Shown: positions 15,852-24,162, counted from the first letter of the stretch. The stretch is DNA of 64,000 nucleotides from an uncultured Anaeroplasma sp. (GCA_945919465.1 CAMEJG010000004.1:23327-87326), one strand, 5' to 3'. The notes: generated by a model from the letters alone, not told the origin. Numbers and translations: made by a program.

Positions 15852-16358
15852 ATGCCAAAGGTTATAAATGTTACTGAAGAAGAACTAATATCTATAACAA
15901 AAAAATTAATTGATAATAAAGAATATACCAATATAAATTGTAGATATATTTCTAATTTAGCTAATATAGGATTAGGTACTTTTTATAAATTCTTTGATTC
16001 TAAATATAGCTTAATCGCAAGAGTAATTTTAAATGATTGGATAATATTTAGAAAAGAAATAATTATTAATAATAATCTATTAGATTCTATTAAAAGTATA
16101 TATAATGCTTTATATTTATTTACTAAAAAATATTTTGATTTCTTTCAATATGAAAGTAATTCTTCATTAAATATGGTTCATGATAAGCATTCATTATTAT
16201 TTGAACAAATAAAAGAAGATATTATTAATTGCTATAATTTTAATAATAGGAATTATGATTTAGATATAATTAATTTCTTATCTAATATGATTATCTATTA
16301 TGCATCTAATTTATATGAATTTGATGTTTTAAATAAAATCTTAAATAAGCTAATATAG
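15852..16358 (+). CDS. TetR-family transcriptional regulator
   Basis: 168 aa from the preferred start. The N-terminal HTH reads ISNLANIGLGTFYKFFDSKY, the classic TetR recognition helix with GTFYxxF. The C-terminal ligand-binding half is AT-rich and not recognisable. The track begins at 15825, inside the operator palindrome; the AAAGGAGA site points to ATG 15852, giving MPKVINVTEEEL. The flavin reductase-like gene starts 10 bases downstream and is the likely target along with the regulator itself. The inducer is unknown. Confidence 0.87.
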   Translation: MPKVINVTEEELISITKKLIDNKEYTNINCRYISNLANIGLGTFYKFFDSKYSLIARVILNDWIIFRKEIIINNNLLDSIKSIYNALYLFTKKYFDFFQYESNSSLNMVHDKHSLLFEQIKEDIINCYNFNNRNYDLDIINFLSNMIIYYASNLYEFDVLNKILNKLI

Positions 16359-16368
16359 GAGGATAAAA

Positions 16369-17295
16369 ATGAAAAGCTTTAAGAATTTAAGAATAGTTGA
16401 TAATTTCTATCAAACATCATTATTTTTTCCAATGCCATTAACATTAATCGGTACTTTGGATGAAAAGGGAGAAACTACAAGCTTCGGTGCTTATTCACTA
16501 GTTTTCCCATACTACATTGCTGGTAAGGATTATTATGCAATGATATTAGAATGTAGAAATAGTTCTAATACTTGTTTAGGATTATTAAGACATGGTAAAT
16601 GTACTATTAATTTTTTACCATATAATAAGAAAATATTTAAATCTCATGTTGATTTAGGATTCCCAGGAGATACTCCTGAGGAGAAAATGAAGGATTTTAA
16701 ATTTCATTTAGAGGATTCATTATCTAGTGATGAGGATAAAGAGCATAAATACCCAAAGATTATTAGTGAAGCTTTACAGGTTATGGAATGTAGCTGGGTA
16801 AAGGAATTAGATAATGCCCAAGATGATCCTATTTTAGATGATTATGAAGGCTTTAATTATCATAATTTTAATGGTATTACTTCTAGATATGGTGCTCATT
16901 TTATTTTAAAGATAGATAGAATTTTAATGAAGGAAAAATATTATAATTCTATTATTAATGGAGTTACTGCATCTAATTTTATGCCTCTTGCATCTAACTG
17001 GGGCTATAGAGACTCAAAGAATTTCTGGTGCTCACCATATAGAAAACCACAAGCAGTAGGTATCCCTAATAGAGAGGTAGATTTAACTTCATTAAGATAT
17101 GCAGCAGAAAGAGCAGATGATAAGGTTAAATTTACTGATGATGCATTATTAACTATTGTTAAGGTACCAAGACCATTCTTAAAGCTTGTATTAAAGGGCT
17201 GTGTTGATTGGGCACATGAAAATAATGTTAGTGTTATTACAGAAAAAGAAATGAAAATAATCAATGATAAAAGATCAAAGGAAAAGAAAAAATAA
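16369..17295 (+). CDS. Flavin reductase-like (FMN-binding split-barrel) protein
   Basis: 308 aa. The N-terminal half resembles the flavin reductase split barrel: FPMPLTLIGTLDEKGETTSF, then the GAYSLVFP loop, and NTCLGLLRHGKCTINFLP. The family binds FMN and reduces flavins or acts as a small-molecule oxidoreductase; the extended C-terminal half has no function I can name. AGGAGG overlaps the end of the tetR gene, so the two form a regulated pair ending at the 17306 terminator. The - strand ORF at 17004-17264 is a shadow. Confidence 0.8.
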   Translation: MKSFKNLRIVDNFYQTSLFFPMPLTLIGTLDEKGETTSFGAYSLVFPYYIAGKDYYAMILECRNSSNTCLGLLRHGKCTINFLPYNKKIFKSHVDLGFPGDTPEEKMKDFKFHLEDSLSSDEDKEHKYPKIISEALQVMECSWVKELDNAQDDPILDDYEGFNYHNFNGITSRYGAHFILKIDRILMKEKYYNSIINGVTASNFMPLASNWGYRDSKNFWCSPYRKPQAVGIPNREVDLTSLRYAAERADDKVKFTDDALLTIVKVPRPFLKLVLKGCVDWAHENNVSVITEKEMKIINDKRSKEKKK

Positions 17296-17305
17296 ATAAT
17301 GTATG

Positions 17306-17346
17306 ACCATACTCATTTATTAAATAGATGAATATGGTTTTTTTGT
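17306..17346 (+). terminator. Terminator of the tetR operon
   Basis: ACCATA...TATGGT outer stem with an inner paired TCATTTATT/AATAGATGA segment, followed by eight Ts. Confidence 0.82.
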
Positions 17347-17504
17347 TTAAAAATAATAAATTAAATATTAATTTAGATATAATTATTTTCATGAAATGAT
17401 GATAAATAAAACAAAGAAATGATTTAATAGCACTTGTGAATTATTTTCCTGCGCAAATAAACAAAATATTTAATAAATAGTGGTGTTTTATATAATTTTA
17501 CATA

Positions 17505-17837
17505 ATGCTAAAGAAAATCAATTTAGTGATTAAGACAGAAAGTAGATATTATAATGTTTCAAAACATATGAAATGTTCTACAAAAACGATTGATAAATTG
17601 GCTATTGTAGAATACAATAATGATGAGGTGATGATTATTAAACTAATATATTCTATTTTAGAAGATGAAAGAAAAAGAAATGAGTATATGATAAAAAGAT
17701 ACGAAAAGGAATTGTCACTCTTACCCAAAGGAAAGATAACACCTAAAATTACAAAAGCAAACACATACTACTATTTGAAATACAGAGATGGTCAAAGGGT
17801 ATGTGCAAAATATATTGGTAATGTCATTATTTCATAG
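17505..17837 (+). CDS. Hypothetical protein with C-terminal LPKG...YYYLKYRDG...KYIG motif
   Basis: 110 aa. The C-terminal half (KELSLLPKGKIT, then NTYYYLKYRDGQRV and AKYIGN) resembles a small conserved domain found in DUF6788-like proteins of Clostridia; that name is from memory. The N-terminal half contains a possible HTH-like segment (VSKHMKCSTKTIDKLA). No good ribosome site precedes ATG 17505, and an inner start at the MIIKL methionine is possible. It overlaps the next small ORF by 17 bases. The 209 bases before it hold only the preceding terminator and unassigned AT-rich DNA. Confidence 0.5.
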   Translation: MLKKINLVIKTESRYYNVSKHMKCSTKTIDKLAIVEYNNDEVMIIKLIYSILEDERKRNEYMIKRYEKELSLLPKGKITPKITKANTYYYLKYRDGQRVCAKYIGNVIIS

Positions 17838-17958
17838 ATCGGAACTATATAAGGCACATAAAAAAGAGGAAACGAAAGTGTGGCAGTATAGTTCCGAAAT
17901 GATAGTTGAATTATTCGATAAAGAAATGAATGGAAAATTGGAATTCCCGGAGGTATAG
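17821..17958 (+). CDS. Small 45-aa ORF overlapping the preceding gene
   Basis: Too short for the track. It runs from ATG 17821 to TAG 17956-17958 and reads MSLFHRSELYKAHKKEE, then WQYSSEMIVELFDKEMNG and KLEFPEV. The composition is protein-like and richer in G and C than the surrounding genes. Its end carries the GGAGG ribosome site of the DUF3791 gene, which starts 1 base after the stop. It could be a small protein of the cluster or the frame-shifted remainder of a longer gene. I do not recognise it. Confidence 0.45.
   Translation: MSLFHRSELYKAHKKEETKVWQYSSEMIVELFDKEMNGKLEFPEV
17840..17896. repeat. 10-bp inverted repeat inside the small ORF
   Basis: CGGAACTATA (17840-17849) and TATAGTTCCG (17887-17896) are perfect inverted copies 37 bases apart. 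The arms have more G and C than the local background. Confidence 0.7.
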
Positions 17959-17959
17959 T

Positions 17960-18172
17960 ATGAGTAAAACATTACAATTTAAAGCCTTTTGCTTTGAAAT
18001 GTATAAAGCAGAAAAAGGTATGACTGGTATTATGACCCAAGAGCTTTTTGAAAAATATAAAGTGTTTGACTACCTTGATACTTTTTACGAAGTATTACAC
18101 ACTACGGGACATAGATATATTATTGATGATATTGACTTATATATCGAAGCTCGTAAGAATATTACAGCTTAA
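17960..18172 (+). CDS. DUF3791 domain protein
   Basis: 70 aa from ATG 17960, which follows CGGAGG at a proper distance; the track's earlier start at 17930 lacks this. The sequence KAFCFEMYKAEKGMTGIM, then LFEKYKVFDYLDTFYEVLHT and a GHRYIIDDIDLYI end, is the DUF3791 pattern. In other Firmicutes these small proteins often sit next to DUF3990 proteins, which resemble ADP-ribosyltransferase toxins (recalled, not searched). No DUF3990 gene follows here, so this may be an orphan half of such a pair. The cluster 17505-18172 is flanked by terminators. Confidence 0.72.
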   Translation: MSKTLQFKAFCFEMYKAEKGMTGIMTQELFEKYKVFDYLDTFYEVLHTTGHRYIIDDIDLYIEARKNITA

Positions 18173-18294
18173 CTAACCGAACGGTGATAAAATCTGTTAA
18201 TGTAGGACTTTGCATCATTCATTGTACCGATGGAGATATTACTAAATCTTAAATTTTCTATTTACTATTTCATAAATTTTGATAAATATTGTAT

Positions 18295-18330
18295 AATGGC
18301 CATCGAAAAGATGGTCATTATCTTTTTTTT
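18295..18330 (+). terminator. Hairpin and T-run ahead of hisS
   Basis: AATGGCCATC-GAAAA-GATGGTCATT pairs over 10 bases (one wobble) and is followed by ATC and eight Ts. It may simply end the small cluster upstream, or act as an attenuator in the hisS leader. TATAAT overlaps its left edge (18292-18297), and a second TATAAT lies at 18335-18340 after it. No T-box sequence is apparent. The rest of 18173-18370 holds nothing I can name. Confidence 0.72.
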
Positions 18331-18370
18331 ATAGTATAATATTTACGAATAATGTTTGGGAGGAATAATT

Positions 18371-19612
18371 ATGATAAAACAACCATTAAAGGGAATGAAT
18401 GATTTTATTCCAAAGGATGCTGCTATAAGAGATTATATGATTTCTAAAATAAGTGAGGTATATAGAAGCTTCGGCTATGAAAGAATCTATACCCCCGCAA
18501 TTGAAGATATTGAAAATATCGACAATAAAGAGGGTGGAGAAAATCAAAAGCTTATATTTAAAATATTAAAGCGTGGAGAAAAGCTAGATAAGGCTTTAGA
18601 AAATGATGAATTTAATAAATTAGCTGATATGGGATTAAGATATGATTTGACTTTACCATTAACTAGATTTTATGCTAATAATAGAGCTAATTTACCATTA
18701 ATAGGTAAATTCATTCAAATTGATAGAGTATATCGTGCTGAACGTCCTCAAAGAGGAAGAGATAGAGAATTCTATCAATGTGATATTGATGTTATTGGTA
18801 ATAAATCTATTAATGCAGAAATAGAGCTTATTACGGCAACAGGTAAAGCTTTACTTACTCTTCCTATAGGAGAATTTTCTATTAGAATTAATCATAGACA
18901 AATATTAAGAGCTTCATTACTTAAAATGGGCTTTAATGAAAATGATCTAGATGAGGTTTGCATTTCACTTGATAAGCTTGATAAGATTAATGCATCAGGA
19001 GTTAAGGAAGAATTATTAGCTAAAGGATATAATAATGATGCAATAAATAATTTAATTAATTTTATTTCTAGTGAGGTTACATTAGCTAAGGTTGAAGAAC
19101 TCTTAGGTGATAATAGTGATTTAGCTGATTTAAAATATGTAATTAATGGTGCGAGCGAGTTATCAGATAATAAATATAAGATTATTTATGATTTTACATT
19201 AGTTAGAGGACAAGGATATTATACTGGTTGTGTTTTTGAAATTGCTAGTATTAAATTTGGTGGTACTATTGGTGGTGGTGGCAGATATGATAATTTGATT
19301 GGTAAGTTTATTGGAGAGAATATACCTGCAGTAGGCTTTTCAATTGGATTTGAAAGAATCTATGCTATTTTAAAGGATAGTAATTTTAAAATACCTAATC
19401 AAAATAAATTAGCTATTATTTATAAGAATGATTATGTTACCGCAATGAAATTTGCTAATAATTATAGAAATGAATATCAAGTATCTTTATTTGAATTTCC
19501 TAAAAAGATGGGTAAATTATTAAATAGAATAGAGCTTGAGGGTTATAAAGCTTATATTATTTATGATGAGAATAATGAAACTAATGAATTACATGTAATT
19601 GAAGGAAATTAA
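18371..19612 (+). CDS. hisS: Histidyl-tRNA synthetase
   Basis: 413 aa from ATG 18371, preceded by GGGAGGA; the track's start at 18356 is a TTG inside that site. It charges tRNA-His. Class II motif 1 region QPLKGMNDFIPKD, motif 2 YRAERPQRGRDREFYQCDID, the histidine-binding LVRGQGYYTGCVFE loop and motif 3 AVGFSIGFERI are all present. The LRYDLTLPLTRFYA and REFYQCDIDVIG wording resembles the eukaryotic-type HisRS branch more than the E. coli type. The C-terminal anticodon domain is rather short. luxS starts 1 base after the stop, so they are co-translated. Confidence 0.92.
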   Translation: MIKQPLKGMNDFIPKDAAIRDYMISKISEVYRSFGYERIYTPAIEDIENIDNKEGGENQKLIFKILKRGEKLDKALENDEFNKLADMGLRYDLTLPLTRFYANNRANLPLIGKFIQIDRVYRAERPQRGRDREFYQCDIDVIGNKSINAEIELITATGKALLTLPIGEFSIRINHRQILRASLLKMGFNENDLDEVCISLDKLDKINASGVKEELLAKGYNNDAINNLINFISSEVTLAKVEELLGDNSDLADLKYVINGASELSDNKYKIIYDFTLVRGQGYYTGCVFEIASIKFGGTIGGGGRYDNLIGKFIGENIPAVGFSIGFERIYAILKDSNFKIPNQNKLAIIYKNDYVTAMKFANNYRNEYQVSLFEFPKKMGKLLNRIELEGYKAYIIYDENNETNELHVIEGN

Positions 19613-19613
19613 T

Positions 19614-20057
19614 ATGGAAAAGATTGAAAGCTTTAAGGTAGATCATTTAAAGCTATTACCAGGATTATATGTATCTAGATGTGATACAATGGATAATTTT
19701 AGCTTTACTACCTATGATTTAAGATTTACAAGACCTAATTTTGAACCAGTTATGAATACTGCTCCAATTCATACAATTGAGCATTTAGCTGCAACATATT
19801 TTAGAAATTATCATTCTGATAAGGTTATGTATTTTGGTCCTATGGGATGTAGAACAGGTTTTTATTTAATTTATAAAGGTATGCCTAATTTAGATGAAAC
19901 TAAAAAGGATGTTCTTGATTGCTTAAATTTTATTATCAATTTTAATGGAGATATTCCTGGTGCTTCTCCAATAGAATGTGGTAATTATTTAGATTTAAAT
20001 TTAGATATGGCAAAATATTATGCCAAAAGATATAAGGATATTTTAGAAAACAATTAA
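19614..20057 (+). CDS. luxS: S-ribosylhomocysteine lyase (autoinducer-2 synthesis)
   Basis: 147 aa from ATG 19614. LuxS cleaves S-ribosylhomocysteine to homocysteine and DPD, the precursor of autoinducer-2, as part of the activated methyl cycle. The zinc site HTIEH (about residues 52-56), the FGPMGCRTGFYL segment with the catalytic Cys, and the later zinc Cys in SPIECGNY are intact. The gene is sandwiched between hisS and feoAB with 1- and 22-base gaps, an unusual housekeeping linkage. No pfs nucleosidase gene is seen in the window. Confidence 0.96.
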   Translation: MEKIESFKVDHLKLLPGLYVSRCDTMDNFSFTTYDLRFTRPNFEPVMNTAPIHTIEHLAATYFRNYHSDKVMYFGPMGCRTGFYLIYKGMPNLDETKKDVLDCLNFIINFNGDIPGASPIECGNYLDLNLDMAKYYAKRYKDILENN

Positions 20058-20079
20058 TAAAATATTCTAGAGGTGGATT

Positions 20080-22428
20080 ATGACACTAGATAAATTAAAA
20101 GTAGGTTCTTCAGCTACTATTTTAGAAGTAGGAGCTACAGAGTCCTTACGTCAGCATTTACTCGATATGGGATTAATACCAGGTGCGGTTGTAACTGTAA
20201 CGAAATTTGCTCCTATGGGAGATCCTATGCAGGTATTAGTTCATGGATATGAATTAACATTGAGATTAAGTGATGCTGTAAATATAAAGATATCTGAAGC
20301 ATTTATTAAGGATAAAGAAGAAAATATAATAAATAAAAATATAAAAAAGCCTCATCCTGGTTTAGGTGAGGGTGGAAAATATCATGATTCAACTCATGAA
20401 AATCCTTTGAATAAGGATGAGATTTTATCATTCGCATTAGCAGGAAATCAAAATTGTGGAAAAACTACATTGTTTAATCAATTAACAGGTTCTAACCAGC
20501 ATGTAGGTAATTTTCCTGGAGTTACAGTAGATCAAAAAAGTGGTGTAATTAGAGGACATCAAAATACATTAGTTGTTGATTTACCTGGTATTTATTCATT
20601 ATCACCATATAGTGATGAGGAAATTGTATCTAGAAAATATATCTTAGAAAATGATCCTAAAGGTATTATTAATATAGTAGATGCAAATAACATTGAAAGA
20701 AATTTATATTTAACACTTCAATTAATGGAGCTTGAAAAGCCAATGACATTAGCCTTAAATATGATGGATGAGGTTAATAATAATGGTGGTTATATTAATG
20801 TAAATAGGATGGAGGAATTATTAGGTATTCCTGTTGTCCCTATTTCTGCAAAAAAGAATGAAGGAGTAGATGAATTAGTTAGTCATGCTATTCATGTTGC
20901 TTATTATCAAGAAAAACCAGCTGTTAATGATTTTTGTGATATAAATGATCATTGTGGTGCTGTTCATAGAGCTATACATGGTATTATGTATTTAATTGAG
21001 GATCATGCTAAATTTGCTAATATTCCTTTAAGATTTGCTGCTACAAAGGTTATTGAAAATGATAAATTGGTTATTGATGCATTAAAATTAACTCAAAATG
21101 AGCTTGAAATGATTGAACATATAGTAACCCAAATGGAGCTTGAAAGAGGATTAGATAGAAGTGCCGCAATAGCTGATATGAGATATTCATTTATTTCTCA
21201 GGTATGTAAAGAATGTGTTATTAAACCAAATGAATCAAAGGAACATATTAGAAGTCAAAAAATTGATAAGCTTTTAACAGGAAAATATACTGCAATACCA
21301 ATGTTTATTTTAATATTAGGATTAGTATTTTTTTTAACATTTAATGTTATTGGTGCTGCTTTACAGGATTTACTATCTTTAGGAATAGATTCATTGACAA
21401 ATTTATTAGATAATTTGTTTACCTCCTGGGGTGTTGAGCCTATTATACATTCTTTAGTAATTGATGGAATATTTTCTGGTATAGGAAGTGTAATATCATT
21501 TTTACCTATTATTATAGTATTATTTATCTTCTTATCACTTTTAGAAGATTCTGGTTATATGGCAAGAGTAGCATTTGTAATGGATAGACTATTAAGAAAA
21601 ATAGGATTATCCGGTAAATCAATAGTACCTATGCTTATAGGATTTGGTTGTACAGTACCTGGTGTAATGTCAACAAGAACTCTATCATCAGATAGAGACA
21701 GAAAAATGACTATTATTCTTACTCCATTTATGAGCTGTTCTGCAAAGCTTCCTATATATAGCTTTATTGCTTCATTATTCTTTGGAAATTTTGCTTGGCT
21801 TGTTATGTTATCTTTATATTTATTAGGAATTATTGTTGCGATAATAGTTGCCTTTATATCTAAAAGATTTATTTTTAAGGGTGAGGCAGTACCATTTATA
21901 ATGGAGCTTCCTAATTATCGTTTACCAGGAATTAAAAATGTTTCTCAGCTATTATGGGAAAAAACAAAGGATTTTTTAAGTAGAGCCTTTACAGTAATAT
22001 TAGTTGCTACAATTGTGATTTGGTTCTTACAAAGCTTTAGCTTTAAGTTTGAATTTGTATCTGATTCTAGTCAAAGTATGCTTGCTGTAATTGCAGGAGG
22101 TATTAGCGTCTTATTTAAGCCTTTAGGATTTGGTGATTATAGATTTATTACTTCATTAATATCAGGCTTTTTAGCAAAAGAAGGAGTAGTATCTAGCTTA
22201 ATGCTATTATTTGGTAGTAGTGATGCAATAGTACAATCTATTTCTACAGCTACTGCTTATACTTTCTTAGTATTTTCTTTATTATATACTCCTTGTGTTG
22301 CTGCTATGGCTGCTATTAGAAAGGAATTAGGAACTAAGTGGGCAGTATCTATTGGTATTTTCCATATTGTAGTAGCTTATTTAATAGCATTAGTATTTTC
22401 ATTAATATTCTTATTATGTGGGGTATAA
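20080..22428 (+). CDS. feoB: Ferrous iron transporter, FeoA-FeoB fusion
   Basis: 782 aa. Residues 1-75 are a FeoA SH3-like domain (VGSSATILEV, then LRQHLLDMGLIPGA). The FeoB G domain follows with GNQNCGKTTLFNQLTG (G1), NFPGVTVD (G2), DLPGIYSL (G3) and NMMDE (G4). The C-terminal membrane part has about ten helices with the two Gate motifs, each with a conserved Cys (GFGCTVPG and SCSAKLP). It imports Fe(II) under anaerobic conditions. A FeoB-associated Cys-rich small protein follows after 1 base. It shares a transcript with luxS; no Fur box is evident in the short gap. Confidence 0.95.
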   Translation: MTLDKLKVGSSATILEVGATESLRQHLLDMGLIPGAVVTVTKFAPMGDPMQVLVHGYELTLRLSDAVNIKISEAFIKDKEENIINKNIKKPHPGLGEGGKYHDSTHENPLNKDEILSFALAGNQNCGKTTLFNQLTGSNQHVGNFPGVTVDQKSGVIRGHQNTLVVDLPGIYSLSPYSDEEIVSRKYILENDPKGIINIVDANNIERNLYLTLQLMELEKPMTLALNMMDEVNNNGGYINVNRMEELLGIPVVPISAKKNEGVDELVSHAIHVAYYQEKPAVNDFCDINDHCGAVHRAIHGIMYLIEDHAKFANIPLRFAATKVIENDKLVIDALKLTQNELEMIEHIVTQMELERGLDRSAAIADMRYSFISQVCKECVIKPNESKEHIRSQKIDKLLTGKYTAIPMFILILGLVFFLTFNVIGAALQDLLSLGIDSLTNLLDNLFTSWGVEPIIHSLVIDGIFSGIGSVISFLPIIIVLFIFLSLLEDSGYMARVAFVMDRLLRKIGLSGKSIVPMLIGFGCTVPGVMSTRTLSSDRDRKMTIILTPFMSCSAKLPIYSFIASLFFGNFAWLVMLSLYLLGIIVAIIVAFISKRFIFKGEAVPFIMELPNYRLPGIKNVSQLLWEKTKDFLSRAFTVILVATIVIWFLQSFSFKFEFVSDSSQSMLAVIAGGISVLFKPLGFGDYRFITSLISGFLAKEGVVSSLMLLFGSSDAIVQSISTATAYTFLVFSLLYTPCVAAMAAIRKELGTKWAVSIGIFHIVVAYLIALVFSLIFLLCGV

Positions 22429-22429
22429 T

Positions 22430-22558
22430 ATGAACCTTATTTCATGGATTATTTTAGGTATAATTATTATTATAGTTATAGGAATAATTATTTATCTAAT
22501 TAAAAATAGAAAAAAAGGTTGTGGCTGTTGTAATAAAGATTGTCCCTATAAAAAATAA
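22430..22558 (+). CDS. FeoB-associated Cys-rich membrane protein
   Basis: 42 aa, too short for the track. One N-terminal membrane helix (WIILGIIIIIVIGIIIYLI) is followed by a basic KNRKKG and the Cys cluster GCGCCNKDCPYKK. This is the known small partner type found after feoB in many Firmicutes, likely with a FeoC-like role at the membrane. It starts 1 base after the feoB stop (TAATATG), so translation is probably coupled. A terminator begins at its stop codon. Confidence 0.9.
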   Translation: MNLISWIILGIIIIIVIGIIIYLIKNRKKGCGCCNKDCPYKK

Positions 22559-22584
22559 TGTACTAGTTTTCTAGTACATTTTTT
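22557..22584 (+). terminator. Terminator of the hisS-luxS-feoAB operon
   Basis: AATGTACTAG-TTTT-CTAGTACATT is a 10-bp perfect stem with a T-run. It overlaps the stop codon of the small Cys-rich gene. Confidence 0.92.
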
Positions 22585-22603
22585 AAATGTAAGTGGAGGA
22601 AAT

Positions 22604-23797
22604 ATGAATAAAAATATAGAATTTGCTAAACTAGGATTAGGATTATTTGTTCATTATGGATTATTTAGTGTTTTAGGTAGTGGAGAATGGGCTAAATATA
22701 CTAACAATATTCCTGATATAAAATATGAGAAATTAGCTTATTTATTTAATCCTAAAAAGAATTTTTTAGATGATATATGTAGCTTTGCTAAAGATAATGG
22801 TTTTAATTATATTGTATTTACTGCTCGTCATCATGATGGATTTTCATTATATGATACAAAGGATTTAAATGATTATAATTCCTATCATTATATAAAAAGA
22901 GATCTTGTTCAAGAATTTATTTTATCATGTAAAAAATATAATTTATTACCAATTATATATCATACCTTAATAGATTGGAAAGAAGAAAAGAATTTTTATT
23001 CTTTTTCAGATTATTTATCATATTTAAGAAATAGTATTGATTTATTATGTAGTAATTATGGACAAATAGGTGGTTTTTGGTTTGACGGAGAGTGGAAATA
23101 TCCAAATTATGATTGGGAAGAAGAAAAATTATATAAAATGATTAATAGAAAACAGCCTAATGCATTAATAATTAATAATTCTGGATTATCTAAATTAGGA
23201 GAAAGAAACTCAGAATATATTAATGTTATCACCTTTGAAGGTAATAAAATAGCTAATTATGATTATCATAAAAGTATTAATCTATATGCAGCTGAGGCTT
23301 GTCAAACCTTAAATGATCATTGGGGATATGCTAAAAATGATATTAATTATAAATCAATAAAGGAAATACTATTAAATTTTTTAAATTGTAGAAGATATGG
23401 AGGTAACTATTTATTAAATATAGGTCCTAAAGAGGATGGTTCTATTAGAGAATATGAAAAAGAATTTGTTAATTTATTAGGTAATTGGATAAATTTAAAT
23501 AAAGAAGCATTATTTAATACTGTTCCTTATGAAATGAATTTACCTAGTAATTCTTTTACGTTAAGAAATGATAATAATATTTATATAATAATAGAAAATA
23601 TTCCTATGATTATTGATAATAATGTTGGAATATATAATAATAATCCAATTATAATTAATTTAGCTAATCTAAAATATAAGAAAATATATTGGCTAGATAA
23701 TAAGTCTTTAATTACTCCTGAATTTAATCAATATGTTGTAGAGCCATTTAATTATGGAAATTCAATGATTGCAAGAATATTAAAAATAGAATTATAA
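22604..23797 (+). CDS. Alpha-L-fucosidase, GH29
   Basis: 397 aa with no signal peptide, so intracellular. The GH29 blocks are FAKLGLGLFVHYGLFSVLG near the start, FTARHHDGFSLYDT (about residues 65-80), the nucleophile Asp in GGFWFDGEW (about residue 160) and NYLLNIGPKEDGSI. It would release fucose from imported fucosylated glycans such as mucin or milk oligosaccharide fragments (family knowledge; linkage cannot be read off). GTGGAGGA precedes the ATG. No fucose pathway genes are adjacent; it lies alone between two regulated operons. Confidence 0.9.
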   Translation: MNKNIEFAKLGLGLFVHYGLFSVLGSGEWAKYTNNIPDIKYEKLAYLFNPKKNFLDDICSFAKDNGFNYIVFTARHHDGFSLYDTKDLNDYNSYHYIKRDLVQEFILSCKKYNLLPIIYHTLIDWKEEKNFYSFSDYLSYLRNSIDLLCSNYGQIGGFWFDGEWKYPNYDWEEEKLYKMINRKQPNALIINNSGLSKLGERNSEYINVITFEGNKIANYDYHKSINLYAAEACQTLNDHWGYAKNDINYKSIKEILLNFLNCRRYGGNYLLNIGPKEDGSIREYEKEFVNLLGNWINLNKEALFNTVPYEMNLPSNSFTLRNDNNIYIIIENIPMIIDNNVGIYNNNPIIINLANLKYKKIYWLDNKSLITPEFNQYVVEPFNYGNSMIARILKIEL

Positions 23798-23805
23798 AAT
23801 CAATC

Positions 23806-23834
23806 TTGAAATATACCCCAATAGGGTATATAAT
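23806..23834 (+). promoter_or_regulatory. csoR-copA promoter with CsoR operator in the spacer
   Basis: TTGAAA (23806-23811), a 17-base spacer and TATAAT (23829-23834). The dyad ATATACCC-CAATA-GGGTATAT (23811-23831) fills the spacer; it has the C/G-tract dyad expected for copper-type CsoR boxes. Copper binding by CsoR would release it. Confidence 0.9.
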
Positions 23835-23859
23835 ATAGGACGTGGGAGGTATATATCAA

Positions 23860-24162
23860 ATGACAAAAAATAATAATTGTTGTGAAATGAAATACACTAT
23901 AAGAGGTGAAGAGGAAAAGAAAAACATTCAAAGAAGAATGAATATTCTTATTGGACAAATGAACGGAATAAAAACAATGATAGATGAGGATAGATATTGT
24001 GAAGATGTTATTATGCAGCTATTAGCTATTGATAAAGGTATTCAAAGCTTATCTGATTCATTACTTGAAAGACATATTAAAACCTGTATAACTGAAGAGG
24101 TTAAAAAAGAAAATTATGATGCTTTAGATGAGGTTATAAGAATTATTAGGAGGTATCGATGA
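23860..24162 (+). CDS. csoR: CsoR-family copper-sensing repressor
   Basis: 100 aa from ATG 23860 (the track's 23842 GTG lies within the GGGAGGT site). The all-helical fold is recognised from RRMNILIGQMNGIKTMID, and the Cu(I) ligands follow the C-H-C pattern: Cys in YCEDVIMQLLA, then His and Cys in RHIKTC. The copA gene overlaps its last 4 bases (ATGA). The protein should repress the operon through the dyad at 23811-23831 until Cu(I) binds. Confidence 0.92.
   Translation: MTKNNNCCEMKYTIRGEEEKKNIQRRMNILIGQMNGIKTMIDEDRYCEDVIMQLLAIDKGIQSLSDSLLERHIKTCITEEVKKENYDALDEVIRIIRRYR

Noticed and set aside
18295-18370. T-box riboswitch in the hisS leader.
   Set aside because: A hairpin and T-run are present but the T-box sequence and Stem I elements are not visible in the short leader, so it is listed only as a terminator or attenuator.
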